Assembly: GCF_000023265.1 (NCBI RefSeq)
Contig: NC_013124.1
Coordinates: forward strand, 558,001-622,000
Source of the DNA: Acidimicrobium ferrooxidans DSM 10331
GTDB taxonomy: Bacteria; Actinomycetota; Acidimicrobiia; Acidimicrobiales; Acidimicrobiaceae
Direction: 5' to 3'
DNA: 64,000 bases
Positions 16,325-24,819 of this stretch are shown one piece after another (position 1 is the first letter of the stretch; each line of letters starts with the position of its first letter). Position numbers and translations under genes: made by a program. The notes below the pieces were generated by a model. It did no database searches, was not told where the DNA came from, and was given only the letters and a program-made list of their open reading frames with translations.

Positions 16325-17689
16325 ATGAACCCGTACACCCCGGGTGCTGGGGATCGCCCACCGGTGCTCGTCGGTCGTGAGCGCCAGCTCGCCCTCGCAG
16401 AGGCCATGCGCCAGCGCATCGAACACGGCTTCTCGGCACCACCGACGTTCTTCGTGGGTCTCCGGGGAGTCGGCAAGACAGTGCTGCTCCGGGAGATCGC
16501 TGACCAGTTTCGACGGCATGGCTGGCTGGTTCCCTACGCGGAGGCCCGCCGAGGTGCTTCGGTGGCTCGGATGCTGGTGACCTACGTGCACGAAGCCGAG
16601 AACTCTGCGCCCGTGAAGGGACGCCTTCGTGAGGCTCTGGCCCAGTTGGTGCGCCGCGGTGGTTCAGTGGAGGCTCTTGGCGTGGGGGCGACGCTGGGGC
16701 CAGAGACCGTCGACTCGACGACACGCGCTGCCCAGGATCTCGAGCACATGCTTCGCAGCCTTGGTGAGGCGGCCAAGAGCGACAGGGTGGGCGTGGCCAT
16801 GCTCATCGACGAGGTCCAGACTCTCTCGTCCGAGACCGTCCGGGAGCTCATCTGGGTCGTCCAGAAACTTCGCCAGGACCTACCCATCGCTCTCATCGGC
16901 GCAGGGCTCCCGCACCTTGCCAGCGTCCTCGCCAGCGCGGTCACCTACGCCGACCGCTTCCGCTACGAGAGTACGGACAACCTCGATGACACGGACGTAC
17001 GAGCTGCGGTGCGTGGGCCCGCTCACGAGCGCCTGGTCGAGTGGAGCGACGACGCACTCGACCTGTTGTGCACGATCGCCAAGGGCTACCCGTACGCCGT
17101 GCAGCTGTGTGCCTACGAAGCCTGGGAGCAGGCGGCTCGCCCGGGCGACCCTCGGCAGTGGGTCGCGATGCCGTTGTCGGCCCAGTGGGCGGTCTCGGAG
17201 TTCGGGGAGCGCGTTGGACCCCCGTCGGTCGAGGGCCAGCAGGTGCATGCCATCACTCGCTCGCACCTCGATGCCGCGATGCCGCGCATCATCGACCAGA
17301 TGCGCGCGGGCCTGTTCCGCTCACGCTATGACGGGCTGACCCCGAAGCAGTTCGCCTACGTCGAGGCCATGCTTGCGGAGCTCGAGCCCGACTCGACGGC
17401 TCCCGTCTCGGCCATCGCCCAGCGCCTCCGCGCGTCGCTGAGTGCGCTGTCTCCCGTGCGCGATGCCCTCATTAGGAAGGGTGTCATCTATGCGCCGGGG
17501 CGCGGCCGGGTCGCCTTTGCCGTACCCTGGTTCGCGAGCTTCCTGGCAGAGGAGATCGTTGCGACCGAGCCGAGCAGCTATGAAGCGATCCTTCCCGGGC
17601 TTCGTGCTCGCGGCGTCGACCTCGAGCCTCCAGGCGGTTCCACCGGTGCCCCTCGATCGCCGACTCCACCTCTGCAGTCCTCTGACTAA
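16325..17689 (+). CDS. AAA-type ATP-binding protein (archaeal ATPase-like)
   Basis: A 454-residue P-loop ATPase. Walker A is GLRGVGKT (residues 45-52) and Walker B is VAMLIDEVQTL (acidic residues 162/163). An Arg/helical lid and a C-terminal winged-helix-like region follow (LTPKQFAYVEAML, VSAIAQRLRASLSALSPVRDALIRKGVIY). This is the STAND/archaeal-ATPase (PF01637-like) layout found in many stand-alone actinobacterial proteins of unknown role, often on mobile DNA. I chose ATG 16325 because GGAG (16315-16318) lies 6 nt upstream; an earlier ATG at 16304 overlaps the palindrome. No partner gene is adjacent. Confidence 0.85.
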   Translation: MNPYTPGAGDRPPVLVGRERQLALAEAMRQRIEHGFSAPPTFFVGLRGVGKTVLLREIADQFRRHGWLVPYAEARRGASVARMLVTYVHEAENSAPVKGRLREALAQLVRRGGSVEALGVGATLGPETVDSTTRAAQDLEHMLRSLGEAAKSDRVGVAMLIDEVQTLSSETVRELIWVVQKLRQDLPIALIGAGLPHLASVLASAVTYADRFRYESTDNLDDTDVRAAVRGPAHERLVEWSDDALDLLCTIAKGYPYAVQLCAYEAWEQAARPGDPRQWVAMPLSAQWAVSEFGERVGPPSVEGQQVHAITRSHLDAAMPRIIDQMRAGLFRSRYDGLTPKQFAYVEAMLAELEPDSTAPVSAIAQRLRASLSALSPVRDALIRKGVIYAPGRGRVAFAVPWFASFLAEEIVATEPSSYEAILPGLRARGVDLEPPGGSTGAPRSPTPPLQSSD

Positions 17690-17804
17690 GGATCCGTACC
17701 GCTCGATTCGACGGGTGTCGCGGCCGCGCGGAGGCATCTGTCTCGTTCGGCCTTGCGATGGTGGTCGCGTACAGTCGGGAGTCGAGCAACAGTGGAGAGA
17801 ACAG

Positions 17805-18959
17805 GTGATCGATGCCGAGACCGGGCGGCTCGGCCCCGTACGGGTCGTCGTCGCTCCCGACAAGTTCCGTGGTTCGCTGACGGCGGCCGCAGCAGCGCGC
17901 GCGATGAGCAAGGGCATCCGGAGCCAGATCCCTGACTGTTCCGTCGTCGAGGTGCCGATGGCCGACGGGGGTGAGGGCACGCTCGAGGCCCTCGAGGCGG
18001 CAGGGTTTCGCGTGCGAGGCCCGGTGCTCGTCCATGGACCCTACGGTCGCCGCGTGCAGGCTCGGTGGGTCCGGCGCGGACCCATCGCCGTGGTGCAAGC
18101 AGCCGAGGCTGTGGGTCGTCGGGCCGTAGGGTCGGATCGGCTGCGAGCCCCCGACGCCACGACGCGTGGCGTCGGTGAGCTCATCTCGGCCGCTCTCGAA
18201 CCAGGCGTGCGCGAGGTCGTCGTGAGCCTGGGCGGCTCGGTCACGACCGACGGCGGCGCCGGCATGTTGGCCGCGCTCGGCGTCGAGATCGCCGATGCGC
18301 TGGGGAGACCTGTTGGCGATGGGGGCGCGGCACTCGAGCATGCAGCCTCGGTGTCGGTCGCTCGGGTGGACCCGCGCCTCCGGGCGGTGCGCATCGTCGG
18401 CGCCGTCGATGTCACGAACCCGCTGCTGGGGCCAGATGGGGCAGCACGCCTCTTCGCGCCGCAGAAGGGAGCCTCGCCGGTCGAGGTCGACCAGCTCGAA
18501 CGCGCCCTCTCGCACTTCGCGGACGTCGTTGCCGGTTCCCTCGGACGCGACGCTCGCGCGTTGGCCGGCGCAGGCGCTGCCGGCGGTACCGGCTTTGCGC
18601 TCGCTGGCGTGCTCGACGCGATGCTGGTGAGCGGCGCTTCGCTGGTGGGTGAGCTCACGGGCTGCTGGAGCGCGCTCGATGGGGCATCGCTCGTCGTGAC
18701 CGGGGAGGGTTCGCTCGACGCGCAGTCGCTGCTTGGCAAGGTGCCGATCGAGGTGGCGCGCCGAGCGCGAGCTGCTCACGTGCCCTGTGTCGCCATCGTC
18801 GGGCGTTGCGAGCTCGAAGCAGCCGACCTCGCCGAGGCCGGGCTCGGCGAGGTGGTGGCACTGGTCGACTGGGCCAACGATGCCACCGAGGCGCAGCGCC
18901 GAGCTGCGGCGCTCATCGCGATGCTCTCGGCGCGCCTCGCTCGACGCTGGTGCGGGTAG
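17805..18959 (+). CDS. Glycerate kinase (GckA/GlxK family)
   Basis: A 384-residue enzyme that phosphorylates D-glycerate with ATP, feeding glycolysis or the photorespiratory/glyoxylate route. Family hallmarks are the N-terminal VVVAPDKFRGSLTA, ADGGEGTLEAL, VSLGGSVTTDGGAGMLAALG, and GAAGGTGFALAGVL followed by VTGEGSLDAQSLLGKVP. The length is normal. I chose GTG 17805 since GGAGAG lies 5 nt upstream; the open frame to 17442 is a shadow of the ATPase gene. It appears to be a single-gene unit, ending 25 nt before the convergent aldehyde dehydrogenase. Confidence 0.94.
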   Translation: MIDAETGRLGPVRVVVAPDKFRGSLTAAAAARAMSKGIRSQIPDCSVVEVPMADGGEGTLEALEAAGFRVRGPVLVHGPYGRRVQARWVRRGPIAVVQAAEAVGRRAVGSDRLRAPDATTRGVGELISAALEPGVREVVVSLGGSVTTDGGAGMLAALGVEIADALGRPVGDGGAALEHAASVSVARVDPRLRAVRIVGAVDVTNPLLGPDGAARLFAPQKGASPVEVDQLERALSHFADVVAGSLGRDARALAGAGAAGGTGFALAGVLDAMLVSGASLVGELTGCWSALDGASLVVTGEGSLDAQSLLGKVPIEVARRARAAHVPCVAIVGRCELEAADLAEAGLGEVVALVDWANDATEAQRRAAALIAMLSARLARRWCG

Positions 18960-18983
18960 CTGCGCGTTGGCGCGGCCGCCTCG

Positions 18984-20414
18984 TCACTCGCCGATGTAGC
19001 TCATGACGTGCTTGATACGCGTATAGTCCTCGAAGCCGTACATCGACAGGTCCTTGCCGTAGCCCGAGTGCTTGAAGCCTCCGTGGGGCATCTCGGCCAC
19101 GATCGGGATGTGCGTGTTGATCCAGACCGCGCCGAAGTCGAGGTCGCGAGCGACGCGCATGGCTCGAGCATGGTCGCGTGTCCAGACGCTCGATGCGAGC
19201 CCGTACTCGACGTCGTTGGCGAGGCGCATGGCTTCGGCCTCGTCCTGGAAGCTCTGGACCGTGATGATGGGGCCGAAGCATTCCGAACGCACCAGCTCGT
19301 CCTCTTGGCGGAGGCCGGCAACCACGGTCGGCTCGAAGAAGAACCCTGGCCGGTCAACGCGGTTGCCACCCGTGGTGATCTGGGCGTAGCTGGGGAGGCG
19401 CTCCACGAGCCCGCGGATGCGCTCGAGCTGGTTGGGGTTGTTCAGAGGGCCGAAGTAGACGTCCTCCTCGTCCGGGGCCCCCACCTTGGTCGCGGCGGCC
19501 TGTGCGGTGAGGGCGGCGAGGAAGGCGTCGTGCGCGCTCGCCTCGACGAGGACGCGCGCGGCGGCGGTGCAGTCTTGGCCCGCATTGAAGTAGCCGGCTC
19601 CGGCGATGCCCGCCGCGGCCTTCTCGAGGTCTGCATCCCCGAAGACGACGACCGGCGCGTTGCCGCCGAGCTCGAGGTGCACCCGCTTGATGTCCTGGGC
19701 GGCCGCGAGAGCGACTTCGCGCCCAGCGCGCACCGATCCCGTGATCGCGACCAGCTGGGGGGTCGGGTGGGCGACGAGGCGTCGGCCAGTGTCGCGATCG
19801 CCGAGGACCACGTTGAAGACCCCCGGTGGGAAGATCTCACCGATGAGTTCGGCGAGGAGCGTCGTCGACGCGGGCGTCGTGTCGGATGGCTTGAGCACCA
19901 GGGTGTTGCCGGCCGCCAGCGCAGGGCCGATCTTCCAGATCGCCATCATCAGCGGATAGTTCCACGGTGTGACCGCGGCGCAGACGCCGATGGGCTCGCG
20001 GCGGATGAAGGAGGTGTGATCGGCCATGTACTCGGCCGCCGAACGACCCTCGAGGTTGCGCGCGGCCGCGGCGAAGAAGCGGATCTGGTCGACGCTCGGC
20101 GGGATCTCCTCGCTGAGCGTCAGCGCTCGCGGCTTGCCGGTGTTGCGGACCTCTGCCTCGACGAGGTCGTCGGCGTGCGCCTCGATCGCATCGGCGAGGC
20201 GGAACAGCAGCAAGGACCGCTCGGACGGCGTCGTGCGGCGCCACGTCTCGAACGCGTTGGCAGCGGCGCGCATGGCGGTGTCGACATCGACCTCGTCGGA
20301 CGCAGGGCTGTGACCGTAGACGAGACCCGTCGATGGATCGACGATGTCGAGCGTCTGGTCGGCGTGGGCGTCGACGAACTTGCCGTCGATGAAGTTGCGG
20401 AACACCGTCGTCAT
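18984..20414 (-). CDS. Aldehyde dehydrogenase, probable aminobutyraldehyde dehydrogenase
   Basis: A 476-residue NAD(P)-dependent ALDH. The catalytic Cys282 is in NAGQDCTAAAR and the general base Glu248 in LELGGNAPVVVF; the Rossmann segment ITGSVRAGREV is present. The segments TPWNYPLMMAIWKIGPALAAG and GGFKHSGYGKDLSMYGFEDYT match gamma-aminobutyraldehyde dehydrogenases (PatD type), which oxidise 4-aminobutanal to GABA. This fits the context: an Lrp regulator and a putrescine-type aminotransferase are encoded divergently. AGGAGG lies 4 nt before the ATG. Another aldehyde substrate is possible. Confidence 0.92.
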   Translation of the reverse strand: MTTVFRNFIDGKFVDAHADQTLDIVDPSTGLVYGHSPASDEVDVDTAMRAAANAFETWRRTTPSERSLLLFRLADAIEAHADDLVEAEVRNTGKPRALTLSEEIPPSVDQIRFFAAAARNLEGRSAAEYMADHTSFIRREPIGVCAAVTPWNYPLMMAIWKIGPALAAGNTLVLKPSDTTPASTTLLAELIGEIFPPGVFNVVLGDRDTGRRLVAHPTPQLVAITGSVRAGREVALAAAQDIKRVHLELGGNAPVVVFGDADLEKAAAGIAGAGYFNAGQDCTAAARVLVEASAHDAFLAALTAQAAATKVGAPDEEDVYFGPLNNPNQLERIRGLVERLPSYAQITTGGNRVDRPGFFFEPTVVAGLRQEDELVRSECFGPIITVQSFQDEAEAMRLANDVEYGLASSVWTRDHARAMRVARDLDFGAVWINTHIPIVAEMPHGGFKHSGYGKDLSMYGFEDYTRIKHVMSYIGE

Positions 20415-20532
20415 GGCATCCTCCTGGGTGTCGATGGTGGCTGTCCAGTGAGGGGACGCTTCTAGTCAACTACATCTGAGCCGCGCTTGCAACCGATTGC
20501 GTCAACTTTCCATGGCAATTCTGCGCTTTCTG

Positions 20533-20567
20533 TTGACGAAGCCACCAAAATCGGTAAGAATGGTGGC
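20533..20567 (+). promoter_or_regulatory. lrp promoter with overlapping inverted repeat
   Basis: A -35 box TTGACG (20533-20538) and -10 box AAGAAT (20556-20561) are 17 nt apart, the best sigma70-like promoter in the window. An inverted repeat GCCACCA (20541-20547) and TGGTGGC (20561-20567) spans the spacer and -10 box, so it could be an operator, perhaps for the Lrp protein itself. Confidence 0.6.
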
Positions 20568-20671
20568 GCACGTCGGTTCCTGGGTCGTACCGGGTCGGGG
20601 AGCCGACGTGGGTGGCGTTCGGGTTGCACCCAGCGGTCGCACACGAACGAACTCGGAACGGAGGGAGGTCC

Positions 20672-21226
20672 ATGGCGCAGCGTCGTGAGCCGTCTGTGCG
20701 GGCCTTCCCCATGATTCGTGGCCAGGGCTTCCTCACTGCCGATCGAGCCGAGCGCAACGGGGATGGGGAGCGGGCGCCCGTCCAGCTCGATGCCATCTCG
20801 AAGCAGTTGATCTCCCTGCTGCAGGTGGATGGACGCGCGTCCTATGCGGCGCTCGCCAAGCAGGTCGGGCTCAGCGAGGCTGCGGTTCGCCAGCGTGTCC
20901 AGCGTCTCGTCGAGTCCCAGGTCATGCAGATCGTCGCCGTCACGGACCCGAAGATGGTCGGGTTTCGTCGTCAGGCGATGGTGGGCATCCAGGCCGTCGG
21001 CGATCTCGAGGCGTTGGCATCGCAGTTGGCGGCGATTCCCGAGGTCATCTACGTCGTGATCGCAGCCGGCAGCTTCGACCTGCTGGTCGAGGTGGTCTGT
21101 GAGGACGACGATCATCTGCTGCACCTGTTGAACACCGAGATTCGTCCACTCGAGGGCGTGCGATCGTCGGAGGTGTTCGTGTATCTCCGGCTGGAGAAGC
21201 AGACCTACAGCTGGGGAACTCGCTAG
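20672..21226 (+). CDS. Lrp/AsnC-family transcriptional regulator
   Basis: A 184-residue regulator. About 40 non-conserved residues precede the winged helix-turn-helix (LDAISKQLISLLQVDGRAS then AALAKQVGLSEAAVRQRVQRL), followed by the RAM ligand-binding domain (AMVGIQAVGDLEALASQLAA, AAGSFDLLVEVVCEDDD). ATG 20672 has a strong GGAGGGAGG ribosome binding site 4 nt upstream. It probably controls the adjacent aminotransferase and the divergent aldehyde dehydrogenase in response to an amino acid or amine, and may regulate itself. Confidence 0.94.
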   Translation: MAQRREPSVRAFPMIRGQGFLTADRAERNGDGERAPVQLDAISKQLISLLQVDGRASYAALAKQVGLSEAAVRQRVQRLVESQVMQIVAVTDPKMVGFRRQAMVGIQAVGDLEALASQLAAIPEVIYVVIAAGSFDLLVEVVCEDDDHLLHLLNTEIRPLEGVRSSEVFVYLRLEKQTYSWGTR

Positions 21227-21325
21227 GGACGGTGAGTCCGTGTCCGTCGCGTCGAGGCGCACACCATCGAGGTCGACAATGAAGTTCGACGGTACGCGAG
21301 TCGGAGCAAGAAGGGAAGGAAGAGG

Positions 21326-22690
21326 ATGAGCGAGCAGCACGACCTGTCGGACGTGGCCCGTCGGCACCTGTGGATGCACTTCACCCGCATGGCGTCGTAC
21401 GACGAGCACGAGGTGCCGGTGATGGTCCGGGGCCAGGGCCCCTACGTGTGGGATTCGAAGGGCAAGCGCTACCTCGATGGGCTCGCTGGCCTGTTCGTGG
21501 TCCAGGTAGGGCACGGTCGTACCGAGCTTGCGGAGGCCGCCTCGAAGCAGGCGAGCGAGCTTGCCTACTTCCCGTTGTGGAGCTACGCCCACCAGCCAGC
21601 GGTCGAACTCGCCGAGCGCCTTGCGGCATTGGCCCCCGGTGACATCAACCGCGTGTTCTTCACGACCGGTGGCTCTGAGGCCGTCGAATCTGCATGGAAG
21701 CTCGCGCGGCAGTACTTCAAGCTCACCGGGCAGCCGACCAAGACGAAGGTGATCTCGCGGAACCTCGCCTACCACGGCACCTCGATGGGTGCGTTGTCGA
21801 TCACCGGCCTACCGGGGATCAAGACCCCGTTCGAGCCCTTGGTCCCCGGGTCTATCAAGGTGGACAACACCAACCATTACCGCTGTGTGCACTGCAGTGC
21901 GGCCGAGACCTGTTCGCTCGCGTGTGCTGACGACATCGAGCAGCGAATCCTGATGGAGGGCCCCGAGACCGTCGCGGCGGTGTTCCTCGAGCCCGTCCAG
22001 AACGCGGGCGGGTGCTTCACGCCGGCGCCGGGGTACTTCGAGCGGGTTCGGGAGATCTGCGACCGCTACGACGTGTTGCTCGTCTCGGACGAGGTCATCA
22101 CTGGGTTCGGACGACTCGGCGAGTGGTTCGGCGCGATCCGCTACGACTACCAGCCCGACATCATCACCTGCGCCAAGGGGATGACGTCTGGGTACTCCCC
22201 GATCGGGGCGATGCTCGTGTCGGACCGGTTGATGGAGCCGTTCTTGCATGACACGACGACGTTCCTCCACGGGATCACGTTCGCTGGACATCCGGTCTCG
22301 GCGGCGGTCGGGCTCGCCAACCTCGACATCTTCGAGCGCGAAGGTCTCCTCGACCACGTCCGTCGCAACGAGCCGCTGTTCCGGGCACAGCTCGACACCC
22401 TGCTCGATCTGCCGATCGTCGGTGAGATTCGCGGTGCTGGTTACTTCTACGGCATCGAACTCGTCAAGGATCGCGCCACGCGCGAGACCTTCGACGACGA
22501 CGAATCCGAGCGACTGCTGCGTGGTATCCTCACCCCGACGCTCTTCGAGCTCGGCCTCATCTGTCGAGCGGACGATCGGGGCGATCCGGTCGTGCAGCTC
22601 TCGCCGCCACTCGTTGCGGGCCCGGAGCAGTTCGAGGAGATCGTCGCGATCTTGCGGGAGGCGTTCGAGCGCGCTTGGGCTGCGCTGTGA
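21326..22690 (+). CDS. Class III aminotransferase, probable putrescine/polyamine type
   Basis: A 454-residue fold-type I PLP enzyme of the omega-amine:pyruvate/putrescine aminotransferase group. The PLP lysine is Lys284 (TCAKGMTSGY); the phosphate-binding TGGSEAVESAWKLARQY and the DEVITGFGRLG segment are present. With the neighbouring aminobutyraldehyde dehydrogenase it would convert putrescine through 4-aminobutanal to GABA. An oddity is the cysteine cluster Cys187, Cys190, Cys197 and Cys201 (C-x2-C-x6-C-x3-C) in a loop where I recall other family members having no such cluster; it could bind zinc or an Fe-S cluster. AAGGAAGAGG precedes the ATG. Confidence 0.92.
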   Translation: MSEQHDLSDVARRHLWMHFTRMASYDEHEVPVMVRGQGPYVWDSKGKRYLDGLAGLFVVQVGHGRTELAEAASKQASELAYFPLWSYAHQPAVELAERLAALAPGDINRVFFTTGGSEAVESAWKLARQYFKLTGQPTKTKVISRNLAYHGTSMGALSITGLPGIKTPFEPLVPGSIKVDNTNHYRCVHCSAAETCSLACADDIEQRILMEGPETVAAVFLEPVQNAGGCFTPAPGYFERVREICDRYDVLLVSDEVITGFGRLGEWFGAIRYDYQPDIITCAKGMTSGYSPIGAMLVSDRLMEPFLHDTTTFLHGITFAGHPVSAAVGLANLDIFEREGLLDHVRRNEPLFRAQLDTLLDLPIVGEIRGAGYFYGIELVKDRATRETFDDDESERLLRGILTPTLFELGLICRADDRGDPVVQLSPPLVAGPEQFEEIVAILREAFERAWAAL

Positions 22691-22735
22691 TCGATGGCCC
22701 CTCGGTGGCCCAATTGTGTGGCGACCGAGGGGCCG

Positions 22736-24745
22736 ATGCGACTCACTGGGATTCGACGGGGTCTCGCCTACTACGCACGTGCTGAGCTCGCGGATGAGCC
22801 GTACGCGCCCCGGGCGTTGCTCGGGAGCGGATGGCGAGAGTATCCGCACGCGGCAGCGCTCGCGCTCGACGAGCTGGTGCTCGAACCCGCCCCGCGCACG
22901 CTGATCCACGCGGTCGATCTCACCATCGCTGCCCCCAAGGACGTCTCGGTCGTCTGGGGTCTCGCCGCCGAGCCCTTTGCCGAGGCCGTGGCCGAGGCCC
23001 ATCGAGGCGCGGTGGCCGACGTCGTCACGTGGCTCGAGCGCCTTGACCTCGCCCGTGTGGTGGACGGGGAGGCGGTCCCCGCCAGCGGCGTGCGCGGGGT
23101 CGGCGCGCACCATCGCTTGTCGCGCGCTGGTGAGCCCCACCTGCACACCCACGTCGTCCTCGCCAACGCGATCGAGGTCGGCGGGCAGGTAGCGCCCCTC
23201 GACCATGGGCGCCTGCGGCGAGTGTTGCCGGCCCTCGAGCTCGGGTATCGGGTCGAGCTTGCTGCTCGGTTGCGTCGTCTCGGTCTCGTCGTGGACGGCG
23301 ATGGCCTCGGGCGATGGGCGGTCCGCGGCCTCGATCGTCGGGTGGCCGATGCCTTCTCGACCAGGCGCAGCGAGGTGCTCGCCCAGGCGGGCTCGACCGC
23401 CTCGGCCCGAGCTCGTCAGGTGGCGGCACTCGCATCTCGACGAGGGTGGGCCGAGGGACCCGTCGACCTAGTGAACAGGCGCGAGCGATGGCGCGAGGCG
23501 GCACGACGCGAGCGTCGCGACGGGCCCGGCGAGCGCGGTGCGGTCGCTGCGACCGCCCAGGCCAACCGTCATGGAGAGCCGATCCGTATCGCCGACCCGT
23601 TCTTCGCGGAGTTCTCCTGGCAGGCCCGCGCTGTGCTCGATGCCGGCCAGGGCCTCGGCGACCTGGTGGCAGCGAGCCTCCGAGCGGCCGTCGGACCGGC
23701 TCGGGCGCGCGGGTTGCTCATCGGCGCTCGGATCCGGGCTGCGGGGAGCGAGCTCGCCCTCGATGGTTCGCTCGTGCGTCGCTACGGAGCGCTGCCGCTG
23801 GCCGATCGACTGGCGCTCGCGGGCATCGACCTCACGCGCCCCATCGTCGAGGTGTCGAGTCGCGATGCCGTGCGGATGGCGGACGAGCTGCGGCGTGCGA
23901 CCGGGCGAGAGCACGTGCGCGTGGTCGCACGGAGCGATGCCGAGGCCGCCCTGCTCCAGCGCCTCGGGGCGTTCCGCGATGGCCGCCATCCCGCCCGGGT
24001 CGTCGTGGATGCCGTCCATCGTGCCCCGAGTGACCTGCGTGCCCTCGTGACGAGTCCGGAACGGAACCTTCTCGTCGAGGTGCGTCGTCGGCCCGTCGTG
24101 CCGTCTCGATCCTCCCTGTCGCTCCAGCGTGACGGTCGTCGCATCGAGCTCTGCGCCGATCTCGAGACCGCGCTCGAACGCTGCGGCGCCTCCGTCGCCG
24201 AGGTGCTTGGGCGCGGTGAGGACGTGTGGCCGGTGGCGGTCGTCCCGGACACTGCGTACGCACGGCAGCTCCGACGCGTGGTGGCACGTGCGTTCGGGGT
24301 CGATCCGCGCTCCCCGGTTCCTGGAGAGCCGGTCCTCGTGCCACGGACTGGGCGAGGCCGCGTCGTCGACGTGTCGCGCGATCGGGTGACGGTCGAGACG
24401 GGGGGCGCCCGGATCGACGTCGCCGCGAGCGAGGTGGTACCGCTCGCCATCGCGACCGAGGGGAGGGCTCCGATCGCCTTGGGGCCCGACCTCCAGCGGG
24501 GGGTCGAGGTGTCTGTAGTCGTGGCGCCGGAGCTCGAGCGGTTCGTCGCGACTTGCCGAGCGCTCGGGATGGATCCGCGGCGGATCGAGGCTGCTCCGCC
24601 ACGCGAACTGCTGACCGATCCGACCGCCCGAGCGCTGTGGCGTCAAGCCCGCGGGTTGCATCGCTCACTGCTCGGGCGGCTCGAGCTCGGCGAGCGGACT
24701 CGTGAGGTCGATCTCCCGGGTCTCGACCGGGGCCGGTGGCGTTGA
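22736..24745 (+). CDS. MobF-type conjugative relaxase with degenerate helicase half
   Basis: A 669-residue TrwC/TraI-like protein. The N-terminal relaxase domain (~1-250) has the paired tyrosines Tyr12-Tyr13 expected of the nicking site, the APKDVSVVWGL segment, and the metal-binding three-histidine motif His135/His137/His139 (EPHLHTHVVLAN) preceded by AHHRLSRAG. These are diagnostic of MobF relaxases, which nick plasmid oriT and lead DNA transfer. The C-terminal ~400 residues correspond to the RecD-like helicase region but I find no Walker A motif; only a Walker-B-like VVVDAVHRAPSDL and an SH3-like segment remain. ATG 22736 places the tyrosines as in the family. No other transfer gene is adjacent; it lies between an aminotransferase and cytochrome/TypA genes. 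Confidence 0.85.
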   Translation: MRLTGIRRGLAYYARAELADEPYAPRALLGSGWREYPHAAALALDELVLEPAPRTLIHAVDLTIAAPKDVSVVWGLAAEPFAEAVAEAHRGAVADVVTWLERLDLARVVDGEAVPASGVRGVGAHHRLSRAGEPHLHTHVVLANAIEVGGQVAPLDHGRLRRVLPALELGYRVELAARLRRLGLVVDGDGLGRWAVRGLDRRVADAFSTRRSEVLAQAGSTASARARQVAALASRRGWAEGPVDLVNRRERWREAARRERRDGPGERGAVAATAQANRHGEPIRIADPFFAEFSWQARAVLDAGQGLGDLVAASLRAAVGPARARGLLIGARIRAAGSELALDGSLVRRYGALPLADRLALAGIDLTRPIVEVSSRDAVRMADELRRATGREHVRVVARSDAEAALLQRLGAFRDGRHPARVVVDAVHRAPSDLRALVTSPERNLLVEVRRRPVVPSRSSLSLQRDGRRIELCADLETALERCGASVAEVLGRGEDVWPVAVVPDTAYARQLRRVVARAFGVDPRSPVPGEPVLVPRTGRGRVVDVSRDRVTVETGGARIDVAASEVVPLAIATEGRAPIALGPDLQRGVEVSVVVAPELERFVATCRALGMDPRRIEAAPPRELLTDPTARALWRQARGLHRSLLGRLELGERTREVDLPGLDRGRWR

Positions 24746-24819
24746 GGAGTCTTGCGAGGCCCCTGCGATGGCGGTAGCCTCGTCTCAGAGCCGTTGCTCT
24801 GGTGCCTGGGGAGAGGTCG

